Below are positions 8,415 through 17,651 of a stretch of 64,000 bases of DNA, piece by piece. Under the pieces are notes generated by a model. It was not told the DNA's origin and made no database searches. It worked only from the letters and a program-made list of their open reading frames with translations. Position numbers and translations under genes: made by a program. The stretch is from Spirosoma luteum DSM 19990. Lineage in GTDB: Bacteria > Bacteroidota > Bacteroidia > Cytophagales > Spirosomataceae. Within the stretch, counting starts at the first letter, position 1. Every line of letters begins with the position of its first letter. The stretch is from the NCBI RefSeq assembly GCF_000374065.1, contig NZ_KB893256.1, positions 1 to 64,000 on the forward strand, given 5' to 3'.

Positions 8415-8939
8415 CTATTTCCCGGTGGGTGCTTCGGCTGCTGATTCTGGTGTAGCGTCCGGTGTTGCGCTGGTACGGGCAGGCTGATCAGCCTTCGGCT
8501 TTGGCGTGGGAGCTTGTGTTTTGGCAGTAGCCGCTGGTTTTGGCGCAGGAGTTGGTCTTGACGTCGAAGCTGGTTTCTTGGCCGAAGTGGCTGGTTTTGA
8601 CGTCGAAGCTGGTGCTGCTGGCGCTGGTGTCTTCTTCACTGCGTTTGCTGCTTTTCTGGCTGTACGGGCTGCATTTTTAGCCGTTTTGTCCGCGTTTTTC
8701 TTCGTCTTCGACGCTTCTTTTTTAGCCTTCTTTTCAGACGCTTTTGCTGGTTTTGCCGCTTTCTTTTCAGCCTTGTGCGCCATTTTTGCCAACTTCTTAG
8801 CCAGCTTTTCCGCCGACTTCTCGATGGACTTCTTCATTTTTTTAGAAGCAGCACCTAGTTCACTTAGTTTAGCTTCGAGTGAACTGACGATTTCCGACGC
8901 CAGCGATTTTTGTTTGGTTTTTAGGGCTTTGTTTGCCAT
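8415..8939 (-). CDS. Lys/Ala/Pro-rich histone H1-like protein
   Basis: The start at 8939 (MANKALKTKQK) is preferred over an upstream in-frame codon because the upstream residues are non-conserved in type. This gives 174 residues. The N-terminal ~50 residues look helical (LASEIVSSLEAKLSELG). The middle is a run of Lys/Ala repeats (KKAAKPAKASEKKAKKEASK and similar). The tail is Pro/Ala/Thr-rich with PKPAATAK-like units. The composition matches bacterial H1-like or AlgP-like proteins that bind DNA non-specifically and may help condense the nucleoid. Low complexity makes homology assignment weak; function is inferred from composition. It forms its own transcription unit with a clear terminator. 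Confidence 0.75.
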   Translation of the reverse strand: MANKALKTKQKSLASEIVSSLEAKLSELGAASKKMKKSIEKSAEKLAKKLAKMAHKAEKKAAKPAKASEKKAKKEASKTKKNADKTAKNAARTARKAANAVKKTPAPAAPASTSKPATSAKKPASTSRPTPAPKPAATAKTQAPTPKPKADQPARTSATPDATPESAAEAPTGK

Positions 8940-9014
8940 ATGCTTTATAGAGAAAAAATCTACAAATAAATACGGAATTTTCGGGACAATCAAAAATTCA
9001 ATATTAAGTTTTCG

Positions 9015-9554
9015 TTACAGTTTTTGTAGGAAATCCCAGCAGACGATACCTGCCGTAACGGCAATATTCAGGGAGTGCTTGGTGCCAAACTGCGGAATCT
9101 CGAGCACTAAATCGGCCAGTTGAACCACTTCATCTCCCACACCCGTAACCTCATTGCCCAGTATAAACGCGTAGGATTTGTTGGCAATCGGTGAAAAATC
9201 GGTAAGCGATGTGCTGCCTTCTGCCTGCTCAATGGCGGCTACGAGCCAGCCATCCAGTTGCAGCTGTTTAACCAGCGTCAACGCATCGGGTACGTACTCC
9301 CAGTTTACCGATTCTGTAGCGCCCAGGGCCGTCTTTGTAATGTCGCGGTGGGGTGGTTGCCCCGTAATGCCGCACAAATATAGTTTTTCGGCCCGGAACG
9401 CATCAGCCGTGCGAAATACCGAACCCACATTGTTCAGGCTTCGGATATTTTCTAAAATCAGGCAGTAAGGGAATTTTTCGACCGTTTTAAATGCATCGAC
9501 GGATAGGCGATTGAGTTCGTGGAGGGTCAGCTTACGGGGGGTGTCCTTGTTCAT
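9015..9554 (-). CDS. SpoU/TrmH-family RNA 2'-O-methyltransferase
   Basis: This compact 179-residue SPOUT methyltransferase has all three family motifs: motif 1 (LENIRSLNNVGSVFRTADAF), motif 2 (AFILGNEVTGV) and motif 3 (IPQFGTKHSLNIAVTAGI, which forms the trefoil knot and binds S-adenosylmethionine). These enzymes methylate the ribose 2'-OH of tRNA or rRNA. The N-terminal extension is short (~30 residues), so this is the minimal tRNA-type form, and the target nucleotide cannot be told. It is divergent from mutS, sharing a ~130-bp promoter region. Confidence 0.9.
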   Translation of the reverse strand: MNKDTPRKLTLHELNRLSVDAFKTVEKFPYCLILENIRSLNNVGSVFRTADAFRAEKLYLCGITGQPPHRDITKTALGATESVNWEYVPDALTLVKQLQLDGWLVAAIEQAEGSTSLTDFSPIANKSYAFILGNEVTGVGDEVVQLADLVLEIPQFGTKHSLNIAVTAGIVCWDFLQKL

Positions 9555-9656
9555 AGCGCAAACTTACAACACCAGCTACCAATAAAAGAGGGTTTAACAC
9601 CTAACCACCGACCGGCTGCGGGTAGAAATAGCTGTGCGATTTACGCCCAAATTCGG

Positions 9657-9664
9657 TAAATTTG
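9657..9664 (+). promoter_or_regulatory. Candidate -7 element of the mutS promoter
   Basis: TAAATTTG matches the Bacteroidota consensus TAnnTTTG and lies 24 bp upstream of the GTG start of mutS. A good -33 TTTG is not visible at the right spacing, so this is tentative. Confidence 0.35.
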
Positions 9665-9687
9665 TGTAAACTAATACCCGTACTTTA

Positions 9688-12348
9688 GTGAAATCAGTCT
9701 CGTCCGTAAAACCTCAATCAAAGAAGAATGAAACGCCCCTCAACCGCCAGTACAACCAGATAAAGGCCAAATATCCCGGTGCGCTATTGCTCTTTCGCGT
9801 GGGGGATTTCTACGAAACGTTTGGGGAAGATGCCATCCGGGCCAGTAAAATTCTGGGTATTACTCTGACCAAACGAAACAACGGCGGATCGAACGAAGAA
9901 CTGGCTGGTTTTCCGCATCATTCGCTCGACACGCACTTGCCTAAGCTGGTTCGGGCGGGAGAGCGGGTGGCCATTTGCGACCAACTGGAAGACCCTGCGC
10001 TGGCTAAAGGCATTGTGCGAAGGGGTGTTACCGAACTGGTCACGCCCGGCGTTTCCTTCAACGATAACGTACTCGATACCCGGCGCAATAATTACCTGGC
10101 AGCCGTTCATTTTGGTAAGTCGGATGACACATTTGGAATATCGTTCCTGGATATCTCTACGGGTGAGTTTCTGGCGTCGCAGGGTAATGGGGCCTATATT
10201 GATAAACTGCTCCAGAGTTTCAACCCGTCAGAAGTATTGTACTGCAAGCGGAACCGGCAGGAATTTGGCGCACTCTTCGGCGATAAGTTTCACACCTACA
10301 CGCTGGAAGACTGGGCCTTTACCTACGACTTTGGCTACAATTTCCTGAAGCAGCATTTTCAGACTACCTCGCTCAAAGGCTTTGGTATTGAAGGGATGCC
10401 CGATGGCATCATCGCAGCCGGGGTCATTCTGCATTACCTCAACGAAACGGAACACAAAGACCTTCAGCATATTACCCGCGTTACCCGGCTGGAAGAAGAC
10501 CGCTATGTGTGGCTTGACCGCTTTACCATCCGCAATCTGGAACTGACGGCCGCCCAGCAGGAGGGGGGCGTTCCGCTGATTCAGATTCTGGACCAGACCG
10601 TTACGCCGATGGGGGCCCGCCTGTTGCGTAAATGGCTCAACCTGCCCCTGAAAGAAAAAGCCCTGATTGACGAACGGCTGAACATGGTCGGGCAGTTTGT
10701 GGCGGATAGTGACTTTGCCGATGCGACGGCGAATCATCTCCGGCAAATTGGTGACCTTGAACGATTGGTGTCCAAAGTAGCCGTTCGGCGAATAAGCCCT
10801 CGTGAACTACTGCAACTAAAACGGTCACTACAACACGTTTTACCCATAAAGGAACTGCTCATTACGGCATTGAGCCAACAGGAATTACCCGGTCAGCATT
10901 CCGGTTCATTGAAAAAGTACGCCGACCAGCTCAACCCGGTTTCATTCCTGATTGACCGGGTCGAGGCCGAACTACGCGAAGACCCGCCAACGCTCTCCAA
11001 TCAGGGTGGCATGATTAAATCGGGCATCAATGCAGAGCTGGATGAACTGACGGCCATCGCTTATTCGGGCAAAGATTACCTGGTGCAGTTGCAGGAGCGC
11101 GAAGTGCAGCGAACAGGTATCACTTCGCTCAAGGTAGCCTACAACAAGGTGTTTGGCTATTACCTGGAAGTGACCCACGCCCACAAAAACCGGGTGCCGG
11201 AGGACTGGATTCGGAAGCAGACCCTCGTGAATGCTGAGCGGTATATCACGCCTGAATTGAAAGAGTACGAAGAGAAAATATTGAACGCTGAGGAGCAGAT
11301 TTTTCAGATTGAAGCCCGGATGTTCAATGAGATGGTCCTGGCGGCTGGCGAATACGTTGGTGCCATTCAGCAAAATGCCCGGGTACTGTCGGTGCTGGAT
11401 GTGCTGGCTTCCTTTGCGCGGGTAGCCGTGAAAAGTAAATACGTTCGCCCGCAAATCAACGAAAGCAAAGTGCTGAACATAAAAGACGGGCGGCACGCGG
11501 TCATTGAACAGCAACTGCCCCCCGGCGAACCGTACATCCCGAACGATGTTTTTCTGGACGACGAAACCCAGCAGATTATCATTATCACCGGCCCGAACAT
11601 GGCTGGTAAGTCGGCGTTGTTACGGCAAACGGCACTCATTGTGCTGATGGCGCAGGCCGGAAGTTTCGTACCGGCATCACTAGCCGAAATTGGCATTGTC
11701 GATAAGATTTTTACCCGCGTTGGGGCTTCGGATAACCTATCTCGGGGCGAAAGTACGTTTATGGTCGAGATGACCGAAACGGCCAGTATCCTGAACAACC
11801 TGAGCGAACGGAGCCTGATTATAATGGATGAAATCGGGCGGGGCACCAGTACCTACGATGGTGTCTCGATTGCCTGGTCCATAACGGAGTACCTGCACAA
11901 CAAAACCGACTGTCGTCCCAAAACGCTGTTTGCTACTCACTACCACGAACTGAATGACCTGGCGGCTGATAACCCGCGCATTAAAAACTATAACGTGTCG
12001 GTCAAGGAGTTGGGCAATAAAGTAATTTTTCTGCGGAAGTTGAAAGAGGGCGGCTCGGAGCACAGTTTCGGGATTCACGTGGCGCAGATGGCTGGTATGC
12101 CCGCTCAGATTGTGAACCGGGCTAACGAGATTCTGAAACAACTGGAATCATCGCACAATCGGGAAAACAATAAAGAACGAATCCGGGACGCTGTCCCCCA
12201 GGAACGGGAATTAGCCTTGCGCATCATCGAATCCGGCGATCCAAAATCGGAAGCCATTAAAGAGAAACTCCGTAACATCGATGTCAACCGCCTGACGCCA
12301 ATTGAAGCCCTGCTGAAACTGAATGAACTGCTCAAAATGGCGGAATGA
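9688..12348 (+). CDS. mutS: DNA mismatch repair protein MutS
   Basis: This 886-residue protein starts at a GTG codon. It recognises base mismatches and small loops after replication and recruits MutL. The N-terminal mismatch-binding domain has the GDFYETFGEDA motif, whose Phe-x-Glu contacts the mismatch. The core and clamp helices follow, and the ATPase domain carries Walker A GPNMAGKS at residues 635-642, then DNLSRGESTFMVEM (signature) and IIMDEIGRGTSTYDG (Walker B). The length fits MutS1. There is no mutL nearby. The gene is probably transcribed alone; the next gene downstream is of different base composition. Confidence 0.97.
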   Translation: MKSVSSVKPQSKKNETPLNRQYNQIKAKYPGALLLFRVGDFYETFGEDAIRASKILGITLTKRNNGGSNEELAGFPHHSLDTHLPKLVRAGERVAICDQLEDPALAKGIVRRGVTELVTPGVSFNDNVLDTRRNNYLAAVHFGKSDDTFGISFLDISTGEFLASQGNGAYIDKLLQSFNPSEVLYCKRNRQEFGALFGDKFHTYTLEDWAFTYDFGYNFLKQHFQTTSLKGFGIEGMPDGIIAAGVILHYLNETEHKDLQHITRVTRLEEDRYVWLDRFTIRNLELTAAQQEGGVPLIQILDQTVTPMGARLLRKWLNLPLKEKALIDERLNMVGQFVADSDFADATANHLRQIGDLERLVSKVAVRRISPRELLQLKRSLQHVLPIKELLITALSQQELPGQHSGSLKKYADQLNPVSFLIDRVEAELREDPPTLSNQGGMIKSGINAELDELTAIAYSGKDYLVQLQEREVQRTGITSLKVAYNKVFGYYLEVTHAHKNRVPEDWIRKQTLVNAERYITPELKEYEEKILNAEEQIFQIEARMFNEMVLAAGEYVGAIQQNARVLSVLDVLASFARVAVKSKYVRPQINESKVLNIKDGRHAVIEQQLPPGEPYIPNDVFLDDETQQIIIITGPNMAGKSALLRQTALIVLMAQAGSFVPASLAEIGIVDKIFTRVGASDNLSRGESTFMVEMTETASILNNLSERSLIIMDEIGRGTSTYDGVSIAWSITEYLHNKTDCRPKTLFATHYHELNDLAADNPRIKNYNVSVKELGNKVIFLRKLKEGGSEHSFGIHVAQMAGMPAQIVNRANEILKQLESSHNRENNKERIRDAVPQERELALRIIESGDPKSEAIKEKLRNIDVNRLTPIEALLKLNELLKMAE

Positions 12349-12376
12349 AACTAGATGAAATTTAGAAATATTTGCC

Positions 12377-13171
12377 ATGAATAAAACACTTTATCCACAA
12401 TACATAATCGACGAGCATGGCAGCCGTACCTCAGTTGTGTTGCCTATTCAAGATTGGCTACAGGTTCTTGACGAGTTGAAAGAACTAAGCGACATTAGGC
12501 TCTATGGGAAAATAACAACCCAGCAAGAGACAGTGAAACAGTTGGTTGAATTCCAGCCAACGAACTATGATGTTTCTAATGCTATTGTAGGTAGCCAAGT
12601 GATAAACGAGCTTAAAGAATGGTATGATTGCCCTGAAATTCTTCTATTCACGTCTTTTGGTAATGTTTACAAAACATATAATCAAGGATACAAATCTGAA
12701 AGGCAGTTGAAGGCAAGTATAGAATTTGACCGTGGGGAAAAATGTATTGCTATAATTGGTATATCAAATGACGACGAATCAGACCACCGTTTGATCTTTG
12801 GATTCAAAGATGGTTACGTCGCTAAAATATATACGAACAGTTTTCTAACGAATCGTAGAAAACTGAGCAGAGTTTTTAGAGGAGAAGAATGCGTATTTAT
12901 AACGCAAATTTCTGATAACAAGGATTTTGTATTGGTAAGTAGCACAAGAAAAGTCATCGTGTTTGATAGCGGTTCGCTAAGATCAATATCTGGCAGAAAG
13001 TCTCACGGCGCTCGAATTATGAACTTGAAAATCAATACTTATGTAGAGTCAATAAAAGAATTGAGTGAAGTTAGTTTAGATGATCCCAACTATTATCGGC
13101 GATCATCATATCCTGCCTATGGTCATGAATTGCGGTATGGAGACTATTTATACATTGATTCGGAGGAGTAA
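12377..13171 (+). CDS. Antitoxin-like N-terminus fused to gyrase A C-terminal-like blades
   Basis: I recognise two parts in this 264-residue protein. Residues ~6-45 (YPQYIIDEHGSRTSVVLPIQ then a helix with LDELKELSDIR) resemble the N-terminal half of small Phd/RelB-like antitoxins. Residues ~85-225 read as three repeats of the GyrA/ParC C-terminal beta-propeller type: ILLFTSFGNVYK, LIFGFKDGYVAKIY and FVLVSSTRKVIVFDSGSL, the last followed by GRKSHGARIMNLK, which resembles the GRxxxGVRGIKL signature. No topoisomerase catalytic domain is present. The gene is clearly AT-richer than mutS and the following peptidase, suggesting transfer. No toxin gene is adjacent. Function is unknown; DNA wrapping or interaction with gyrase/topo IV is speculative. 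Confidence 0.7.
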   Translation: MNKTLYPQYIIDEHGSRTSVVLPIQDWLQVLDELKELSDIRLYGKITTQQETVKQLVEFQPTNYDVSNAIVGSQVINELKEWYDCPEILLFTSFGNVYKTYNQGYKSERQLKASIEFDRGEKCIAIIGISNDDESDHRLIFGFKDGYVAKIYTNSFLTNRRKLSRVFRGEECVFITQISDNKDFVLVSSTRKVIVFDSGSLRSISGRKSHGARIMNLKINTYVESIKELSEVSLDDPNYYRRSSYPAYGHELRYGDYLYIDSEE

Positions 13172-13347
13172 AGTGACCACCACTTTCATCAAATGTTGTG
13201 AGATCTAGCCTAATAACACTATAACTGGGCCTGTAGTAACATAGATTTTCGAAAATCGCCAGTTGCGCTTTCGAAGCCGTTTAAAAGAAAGTAAATAGTT
13301 AATTTAATTCGAGCGAGAAAGATTAAACTAAACGAACTGCTCTCAGC

Positions 13348-14166
13348 TCATTTTTTTGTCAGCTTAGCAGTTAGTAGCCACTTATAGGTGTCCAGGGGCT
13401 CTGGAAGACCATTGGGCTGGATTTGCAGATACATCAGGTGTAAATGCGTGGGAGAGCGTGCTTTATAGGCGTTGAAGCCTGTTCGTCCCATTTCGGCCAG
13501 TTTTTGCCCAGAGGCTACCCATTGGCCGGGTCTTACTATTACCTCGTTATTATGGGCGTAATAAAAAAGCCCGTTAAGAATGGGATCATATACCCAAATC
13601 CAGTTGCCCCCCCGGTAATCGGAACCAGGTTTCCAGGCGGTTTCAATAGCCAGTACCAAGCCATTGCTCATCGACAGGATGTCAGCTGGTTTCCCGGTCA
13701 CATCGTCAAGAACATTCTGGTTACGGTCGGCAATGAAAATGTCCTGCGCCGGATGGCTCCCTTTAACGGTATAATCGAACAAATCGAAGCCCCTGCCTCT
13801 GTAGCCTTCACCGTGTGTACCGCCAATAGCGCTGGTTGTATAACCCCGGATAGGGAATGAAAAATACAAGCCCGTCCGGCGGAGGCTATCCTGCTGCAAT
13901 GAATCCTGATGGTAACTCTGCTGGCTGTGAAACCGGTCCTGCAACCCATGCATGATGTGGCTAAACTGCAACCGGGCGGAGTCGGGGGTAATCGTCTGCT
14001 CTCTAACCTGGATGTATAAGATTTGAAACTGCTGGCAGTAGGAGTACAACGTAGGACTGGCGTCGTTACCACTAACGACTTGTGATGAAGCTACATTCAA
14101 CCCACCAATAAATAACGCTCCTATAATGCCCGCTACTCGCATGAACCAGGTCAGATCAATCTTCAC
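13348..14166 (-). CDS. Secreted M23-family (LytM-like) metallopeptidase
   Basis: This is a 272-residue protein with an N-terminal hydrophobic signal segment (MRVAGIIGALFIGGLNVASS). The M23 zinc site is readable: H138 and D142 in HPAQD, and H243 in the HLHLMYL motif, with H205 (YYAH) as the likely catalytic base. The family cuts peptide cross-links in peptidoglycan, or acts as a wall-remodelling activator when degenerate; here all expected ligands are present. A region of ~100 residues rich in Gln/Ser precedes the peptidase domain. It stands alone, convergent with the gyrase-CTD-like gene. Confidence 0.87.
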   Translation of the reverse strand: MKIDLTWFMRVAGIIGALFIGGLNVASSQVVSGNDASPTLYSYCQQFQILYIQVREQTITPDSARLQFSHIMHGLQDRFHSQQSYHQDSLQQDSLRRTGLYFSFPIRGYTTSAIGGTHGEGYRGRGFDLFDYTVKGSHPAQDIFIADRNQNVLDDVTGKPADILSMSNGLVLAIETAWKPGSDYRGGNWIWVYDPILNGLFYYAHNNEVIVRPGQWVASGQKLAEMGRTGFNAYKARSPTHLHLMYLQIQPNGLPEPLDTYKWLLTAKLTKK

Positions 14167-14373
14167 TACACCAAATTTTGATTAAGTGGCCAAAATTACG
14201 CAAACAAGTGAGTGAAATTATAGGCAACAGCAATCACTGATTGTTTGTGACAAATAAAATAAAAACGATTTGGGACAGGCACGGTTGCATGACTCAGCAC
14301 AAATTCGGCGTGATTTAGCCCGAAAAACGGGCCTTTTGAAAATATTTAGTAATTATCGCTTTTATTTTACGCG

Positions 14374-14381
14374 TAGATTTG
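14374..14381 (+). promoter_or_regulatory. Candidate -7 element of the cold-shock gene
   Basis: TAGATTTG matches TAnnTTTG and would give a leader of ~40 nt before the ATG at 14429. No clear -33 box is seen at the usual spacing. Confidence 0.35.
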
Positions 14382-14428
14382 GAAAGTATTATTTTAGTGT
14401 CGTTATTCGCCCAAATTTAAAACAAACA

Positions 14429-14620
14429 ATGCAAACAGGAACTGTAAAATTCTTTAATGAAACCAAAGGGTTTGGCTTCATTAAACCCGATGAAGGTGGC
14501 GAAGACATATTTGTACACGCTTCCGGTCTCATCGACCAAATCCGTGAGAACGACAAAGTTAAATTCAATGTCGAGCGCGGTAAGAAAGGCTTAAACGCCG
14601 TGAACGTCGAAATAGCTTAA
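14429..14620 (+). CDS. Cold-shock domain protein (CspA family)
   Basis: This 63-residue single cold-shock domain begins MQTGTVKFFNETKGFGFIKP and contains RNP1 (KGFGFI) and RNP2 (DIFVHAS). Such proteins bind single-stranded RNA and DNA and melt RNA secondary structure, in the cold or constitutively. The start at 14429 was chosen because the domain begins there; the open frame extends further upstream only in AT-rich leader sequence. It has its own terminator directly downstream, so it is monocistronic. It is slightly shorter than E. coli CspA (70 residues), as is common in Bacteroidota. Confidence 0.95.
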   Translation: MQTGTVKFFNETKGFGFIKPDEGGEDIFVHASGLIDQIRENDKVKFNVERGKKGLNAVNVEIA

Positions 14621-14650
14621 TTGTAAGATATAAAGACAACCGTTGTAAAA

Positions 14651-14678
14651 AACATGCCGCGAGGCATGTTTTTTTTTG
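14651..14678 (+). terminator. Terminator of the cold-shock gene
   Basis: An 8-bp stem AACATGCC/GGCATGTT (14651-14658, 14663-14670) with a GCGA loop is followed by an unbroken T tract to 14678. It sits 30 bp after the stop codon. Confidence 0.9.
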
Positions 14679-14724
14679 CCCTGTCAGTTCGTTGAGCCAT
14701 TTTTGCGGGTAGAACAAATCGTCT

Positions 14725-16884
14725 ATGACCCAATTGCCCGAACAACGGGTGGCAGCCCAGCTTGGCCTCAATCTAGAGTCAGTAACAGCCACCATCGAAT
14801 TACTTAACGGCGGAGCAACGGTCCCGTTTATTGCCCGTTACCGCAAAGAAGCTACCGCATCGGCCGACCGTGGCCCGCTCGATGAAGTACAAATTGGCCA
14901 GATTAAGGACACCTACCAGAAATTGCTGGACTTCGACAAACGCCGGGAGGCTATCCTGAAGTCCATTGCCGAACAGGACAAACTAACGCCCGAACTGCGT
15001 CGGAAAATAGCCGATACTAATTTCCTTACGGACCTGGAAGACTTGTACTTGCCGTATAAGCAAAAGCGCAAAACCCGCGCCACCATGGCTATCGAGCGGG
15101 GTCTGGAACCACTCGCCAATGTACTTATTGCCCAGCGGGAAACCAGTATCGAACGAATAGCGCAGCGGTATCTGTCGGATACGGTTCCAACCGTGGCTGA
15201 CGCTTTGCAGGGTGCCCGCGATATTCTGGCCGAACGAATCAGTGAGGACGCCGATGCCCGCCAGCGTATCCGTAACCTGTTTGAGCGGGAAGCTACTGTT
15301 CGCTCCACCGTCAAAAAAGGGAAAGAGGCAGAGGGCGCAAAATTCACCGATTACTTTACGTTCGAAGAATCCCTGAAACGCGTACCCTCGCACCGGTTGC
15401 TGGCTATGCGCAGGGGAGAGGCAGAAGGCTTTTTGAGCGTTACTATCAGCCCTGGCGAAGAAGCAGCTATCGAGCGGCTTGAGCGGCAGTTTATCGCTGA
15501 GCGCTCCGGTACGCCGGCTTGTAAAGAGCAGATGTCCCTTGCCATCCGGGATGGATACAAACGCCTGCTCAAACCCTCGCTCGAAACCGAATTTGCCCAG
15601 CACTCGAAGGCAAAAGCAGATATGGAAGCTATCCAGATTTTTGCCGATAATCTCCAGCAACTGTTACTCAGCCCGCCCCTCGGCCAGCAGCGGGTTCTGG
15701 CCATCGACCCTGGCTTCCGGACAGGTTGCAAAACAGTTTGTCTGGATGCCCAGGGCAATTTACTGATCGATACGGTGCTTTATCTGGCGCAATCCGACGC
15801 GCAGCGGCAACAGGCAACCCTCGCCGTAAACAACCTGGTATCAAAATACAAAATTGACGCTATCGCCATTGGAAACGGCACCGCCGGACGCGAAACGGAA
15901 GAATTTGTCCGTAGTTTAGGCCTGACAAAACCGTCGGGCGAGTCGATACCTACTTACATAATTAGTGAGCAGGGAGCATCTATCTATTCGGCGTCGGAGG
16001 TGGCCCGCATGGAGTTTCCCAACCACGACGTTACCGTGCGGGGAGCCGTTAGTATTGGCCGCCGACTCATGGACCCATTGGCCGAGTTGGTCAAGATCGA
16101 TCCTAAATCTATTGGGGTGGGGCAGTACCAGCACGATGTTGACCAGGCGAATCTGAAAACGAGTCTGGATACCGTCGTGGAACGCTGCGTCAATCAGGTG
16201 GGTGTTTCGCTCAATACGGCCAGTGCCCACTTGTTGCGGTACATTTCGGGCCTGGGGCCACAGTTAGCAGAAAATATTGTTGACTACCGGGCCGAACATG
16301 GTGCGTTTACCTCCCGCGATCAACTCAGGAAAGTGCCCCGGCTGGGGCCGAAAGCGTTTGAGCAGTGCGCCGGATTTTTACGGATCGAAGGGGGAAAAAA
16401 CCCGCTGGATAACAGCGCCGTTCACCCCGAACGGTACGCTATCGTTGAGCAGATGGCGACTGATACCGGCAGTACAATTCAGGACCTTATTCAGAATCCC
16501 GACCTGCGCCAGTCCATCAACCCAAACCGGTACATTAGTGATACGGCAGGTTTACCAACACTGCGCGATATTCTGGCTGAACTCGCCAAACCGGGCCGTG
16601 ACCCCCGCGAGCAGTTGTCGGTATTTGAATACGATGCCCGCGTTCGGACCGTGGATGATTTGCAGGAAGGGATGTTCTTGAATGGGGTCATTACCAACAT
16701 TACAGCTTTTGGGGCCTTTGTGGATATTGGTGTCAAGCAGGACGGATTGGTTCACGTTTCTCAACTGGCCAACCACTACGTTTCCGACCCAAAAACGGTG
16801 GTGAAAGTGTACCAGAAAGTAAAAGTTAAGGTCCTGGAGGTCGATAAGGCCCGGAAACGCATTGCATTATCCATGAAAATTTAA
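14725..16884 (+). CDS. tex: Tex-family RNA-binding transcription accessory protein
   Basis: This 719-residue homologue of Tex binds nucleic acid and influences transcription and RNA stability. Domain order: N-terminal helical Tex core (residues ~1-320), YqgF-like RNase-H fold starting near residue 325 (VLAIDPGFRTGCKTVCLDA), helix-hairpin-helix pair near 505-560 (YISGLGPQLAENIVDYR, then RKVPRLGPKAFEQCAGFLRI), and C-terminal S1 RNA-binding domain from ~646 (GVITNITAFGAFVDIGVKQD). It is somewhat shorter than the ~770-residue E. coli protein but has every domain. The NlpC/P60 lipoprotein gene follows by 67 bp in the same direction. Confidence 0.95.
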   Translation: MTQLPEQRVAAQLGLNLESVTATIELLNGGATVPFIARYRKEATASADRGPLDEVQIGQIKDTYQKLLDFDKRREAILKSIAEQDKLTPELRRKIADTNFLTDLEDLYLPYKQKRKTRATMAIERGLEPLANVLIAQRETSIERIAQRYLSDTVPTVADALQGARDILAERISEDADARQRIRNLFEREATVRSTVKKGKEAEGAKFTDYFTFEESLKRVPSHRLLAMRRGEAEGFLSVTISPGEEAAIERLERQFIAERSGTPACKEQMSLAIRDGYKRLLKPSLETEFAQHSKAKADMEAIQIFADNLQQLLLSPPLGQQRVLAIDPGFRTGCKTVCLDAQGNLLIDTVLYLAQSDAQRQQATLAVNNLVSKYKIDAIAIGNGTAGRETEEFVRSLGLTKPSGESIPTYIISEQGASIYSASEVARMEFPNHDVTVRGAVSIGRRLMDPLAELVKIDPKSIGVGQYQHDVDQANLKTSLDTVVERCVNQVGVSLNTASAHLLRYISGLGPQLAENIVDYRAEHGAFTSRDQLRKVPRLGPKAFEQCAGFLRIEGGKNPLDNSAVHPERYAIVEQMATDTGSTIQDLIQNPDLRQSINPNRYISDTAGLPTLRDILAELAKPGRDPREQLSVFEYDARVRTVDDLQEGMFLNGVITNITAFGAFVDIGVKQDGLVHVSQLANHYVSDPKTVVKVYQKVKVKVLEVDKARKRIALSMKI

Positions 16885-16951
16885 TAGGTTGCATTAGTCT
16901 TATATGCTTTTGCGTTACAATAAAGTACTTGTTAACTTAACCCCATCCCGT

Positions 16952-17575
16952 ATGCAACTACGCTGGTTTCGGGAACTAGCACGTCCCGTACTGCTGAGCG
17001 CCTGCCTACTCTCTTTACTAACGGCCTGCGAGGTTCTTCGTTCCTCCGGCCCATCGGTTAGTCGTCGCTCTTCCTCATCCCGTCCGGTTGCCAGGCGAAC
17101 AACAACGGGGAAATCATCAGCTCGCTCACCCAAAACTAACGTTAAGGCACCCAGTAAAGTGGTTGATGGCCGTACTTACGAGAATCGGTACGTACCCGAA
17201 GTGGTAAAAATAGCCCGTACCTACACCGGAACACCGTATCGGATGGGGGGTAACACTACAACCGGTATTGACTGCTCCGGTCTGGTCTACGCCGTTTTTA
17301 ACGAAGTAGGGCTGAAAATGCCCCGTATTTCCTGGCAACAGTCAGAAGTGGGGCACGAAGTGGAGGTAAACGAAATTCTGCCGGGTGACCTGATTTTTTT
17401 CGTGCCCGACAAAGGTCAGGCGGGTTATGTGTCGCATACGGGCATTGTAACCGAAGTAAACGGTGCACAGAATATCCGCTTCATTCATGCGTCATCATCG
17501 CGGGGGGTTCGGGAAGACAACCTGTACGCAGACTATTTTAAAGGCCGTTTTGTGAAGGCGCTGCGCCCTTTTTAG
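16952..17575 (+). CDS. NlpC/P60 lipoprotein peptidase
   Basis: The start at 16952 gives a 207-residue protein with a clean lipoprotein signal peptide (lipobox LTAC, acylated Cys26). An earlier in-frame start at 16904 would bury the signal. A Ser/Arg-rich linker (residues ~30-70) leads to an NlpC/P60 domain (~80-207) with catalytic C108 in DCSGLVYAVF, H162 (SHTGIV) and a third polar residue near H179 (FIHASS). Such enzymes cleave the gamma-D-Glu to diaminopimelate bond of wall peptides. It probably works at the outer membrane in wall turnover. A strong terminator follows. Confidence 0.92.
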   Translation: MQLRWFRELARPVLLSACLLSLLTACEVLRSSGPSVSRRSSSSRPVARRTTTGKSSARSPKTNVKAPSKVVDGRTYENRYVPEVVKIARTYTGTPYRMGGNTTTGIDCSGLVYAVFNEVGLKMPRISWQQSEVGHEVEVNEILPGDLIFFVPDKGQAGYVSHTGIVTEVNGAQNIRFIHASSSRGVREDNLYADYFKGRFVKALRPF

Positions 17576-17600
17576 CGCATGACAGTCAACGACAGGCTTT

Positions 17601-17640
17601 AAACAGAAAAACCGCCCTCAAGGCGGTTTTTCTGTTTATA
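17601..17640. terminator. Bidirectional terminator, 16-bp stem
   Basis: Arms 17601-17616 and 17622-17637 (AAACAGAAAAACCGCC and complement) enclose a 5-nt loop. It separates the convergent NlpC/P60 and GIY-YIG genes. Confidence 0.9.
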
Positions 17641-17651
17641 TGGATAAACCG

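Noticed and set aside
8506-9123. 205-codon plus-strand frame
   Set aside because: It is the complement of the repetitive Lys/Ala-rich gene; Ala/Phe/Val runs are an artefact of that composition.
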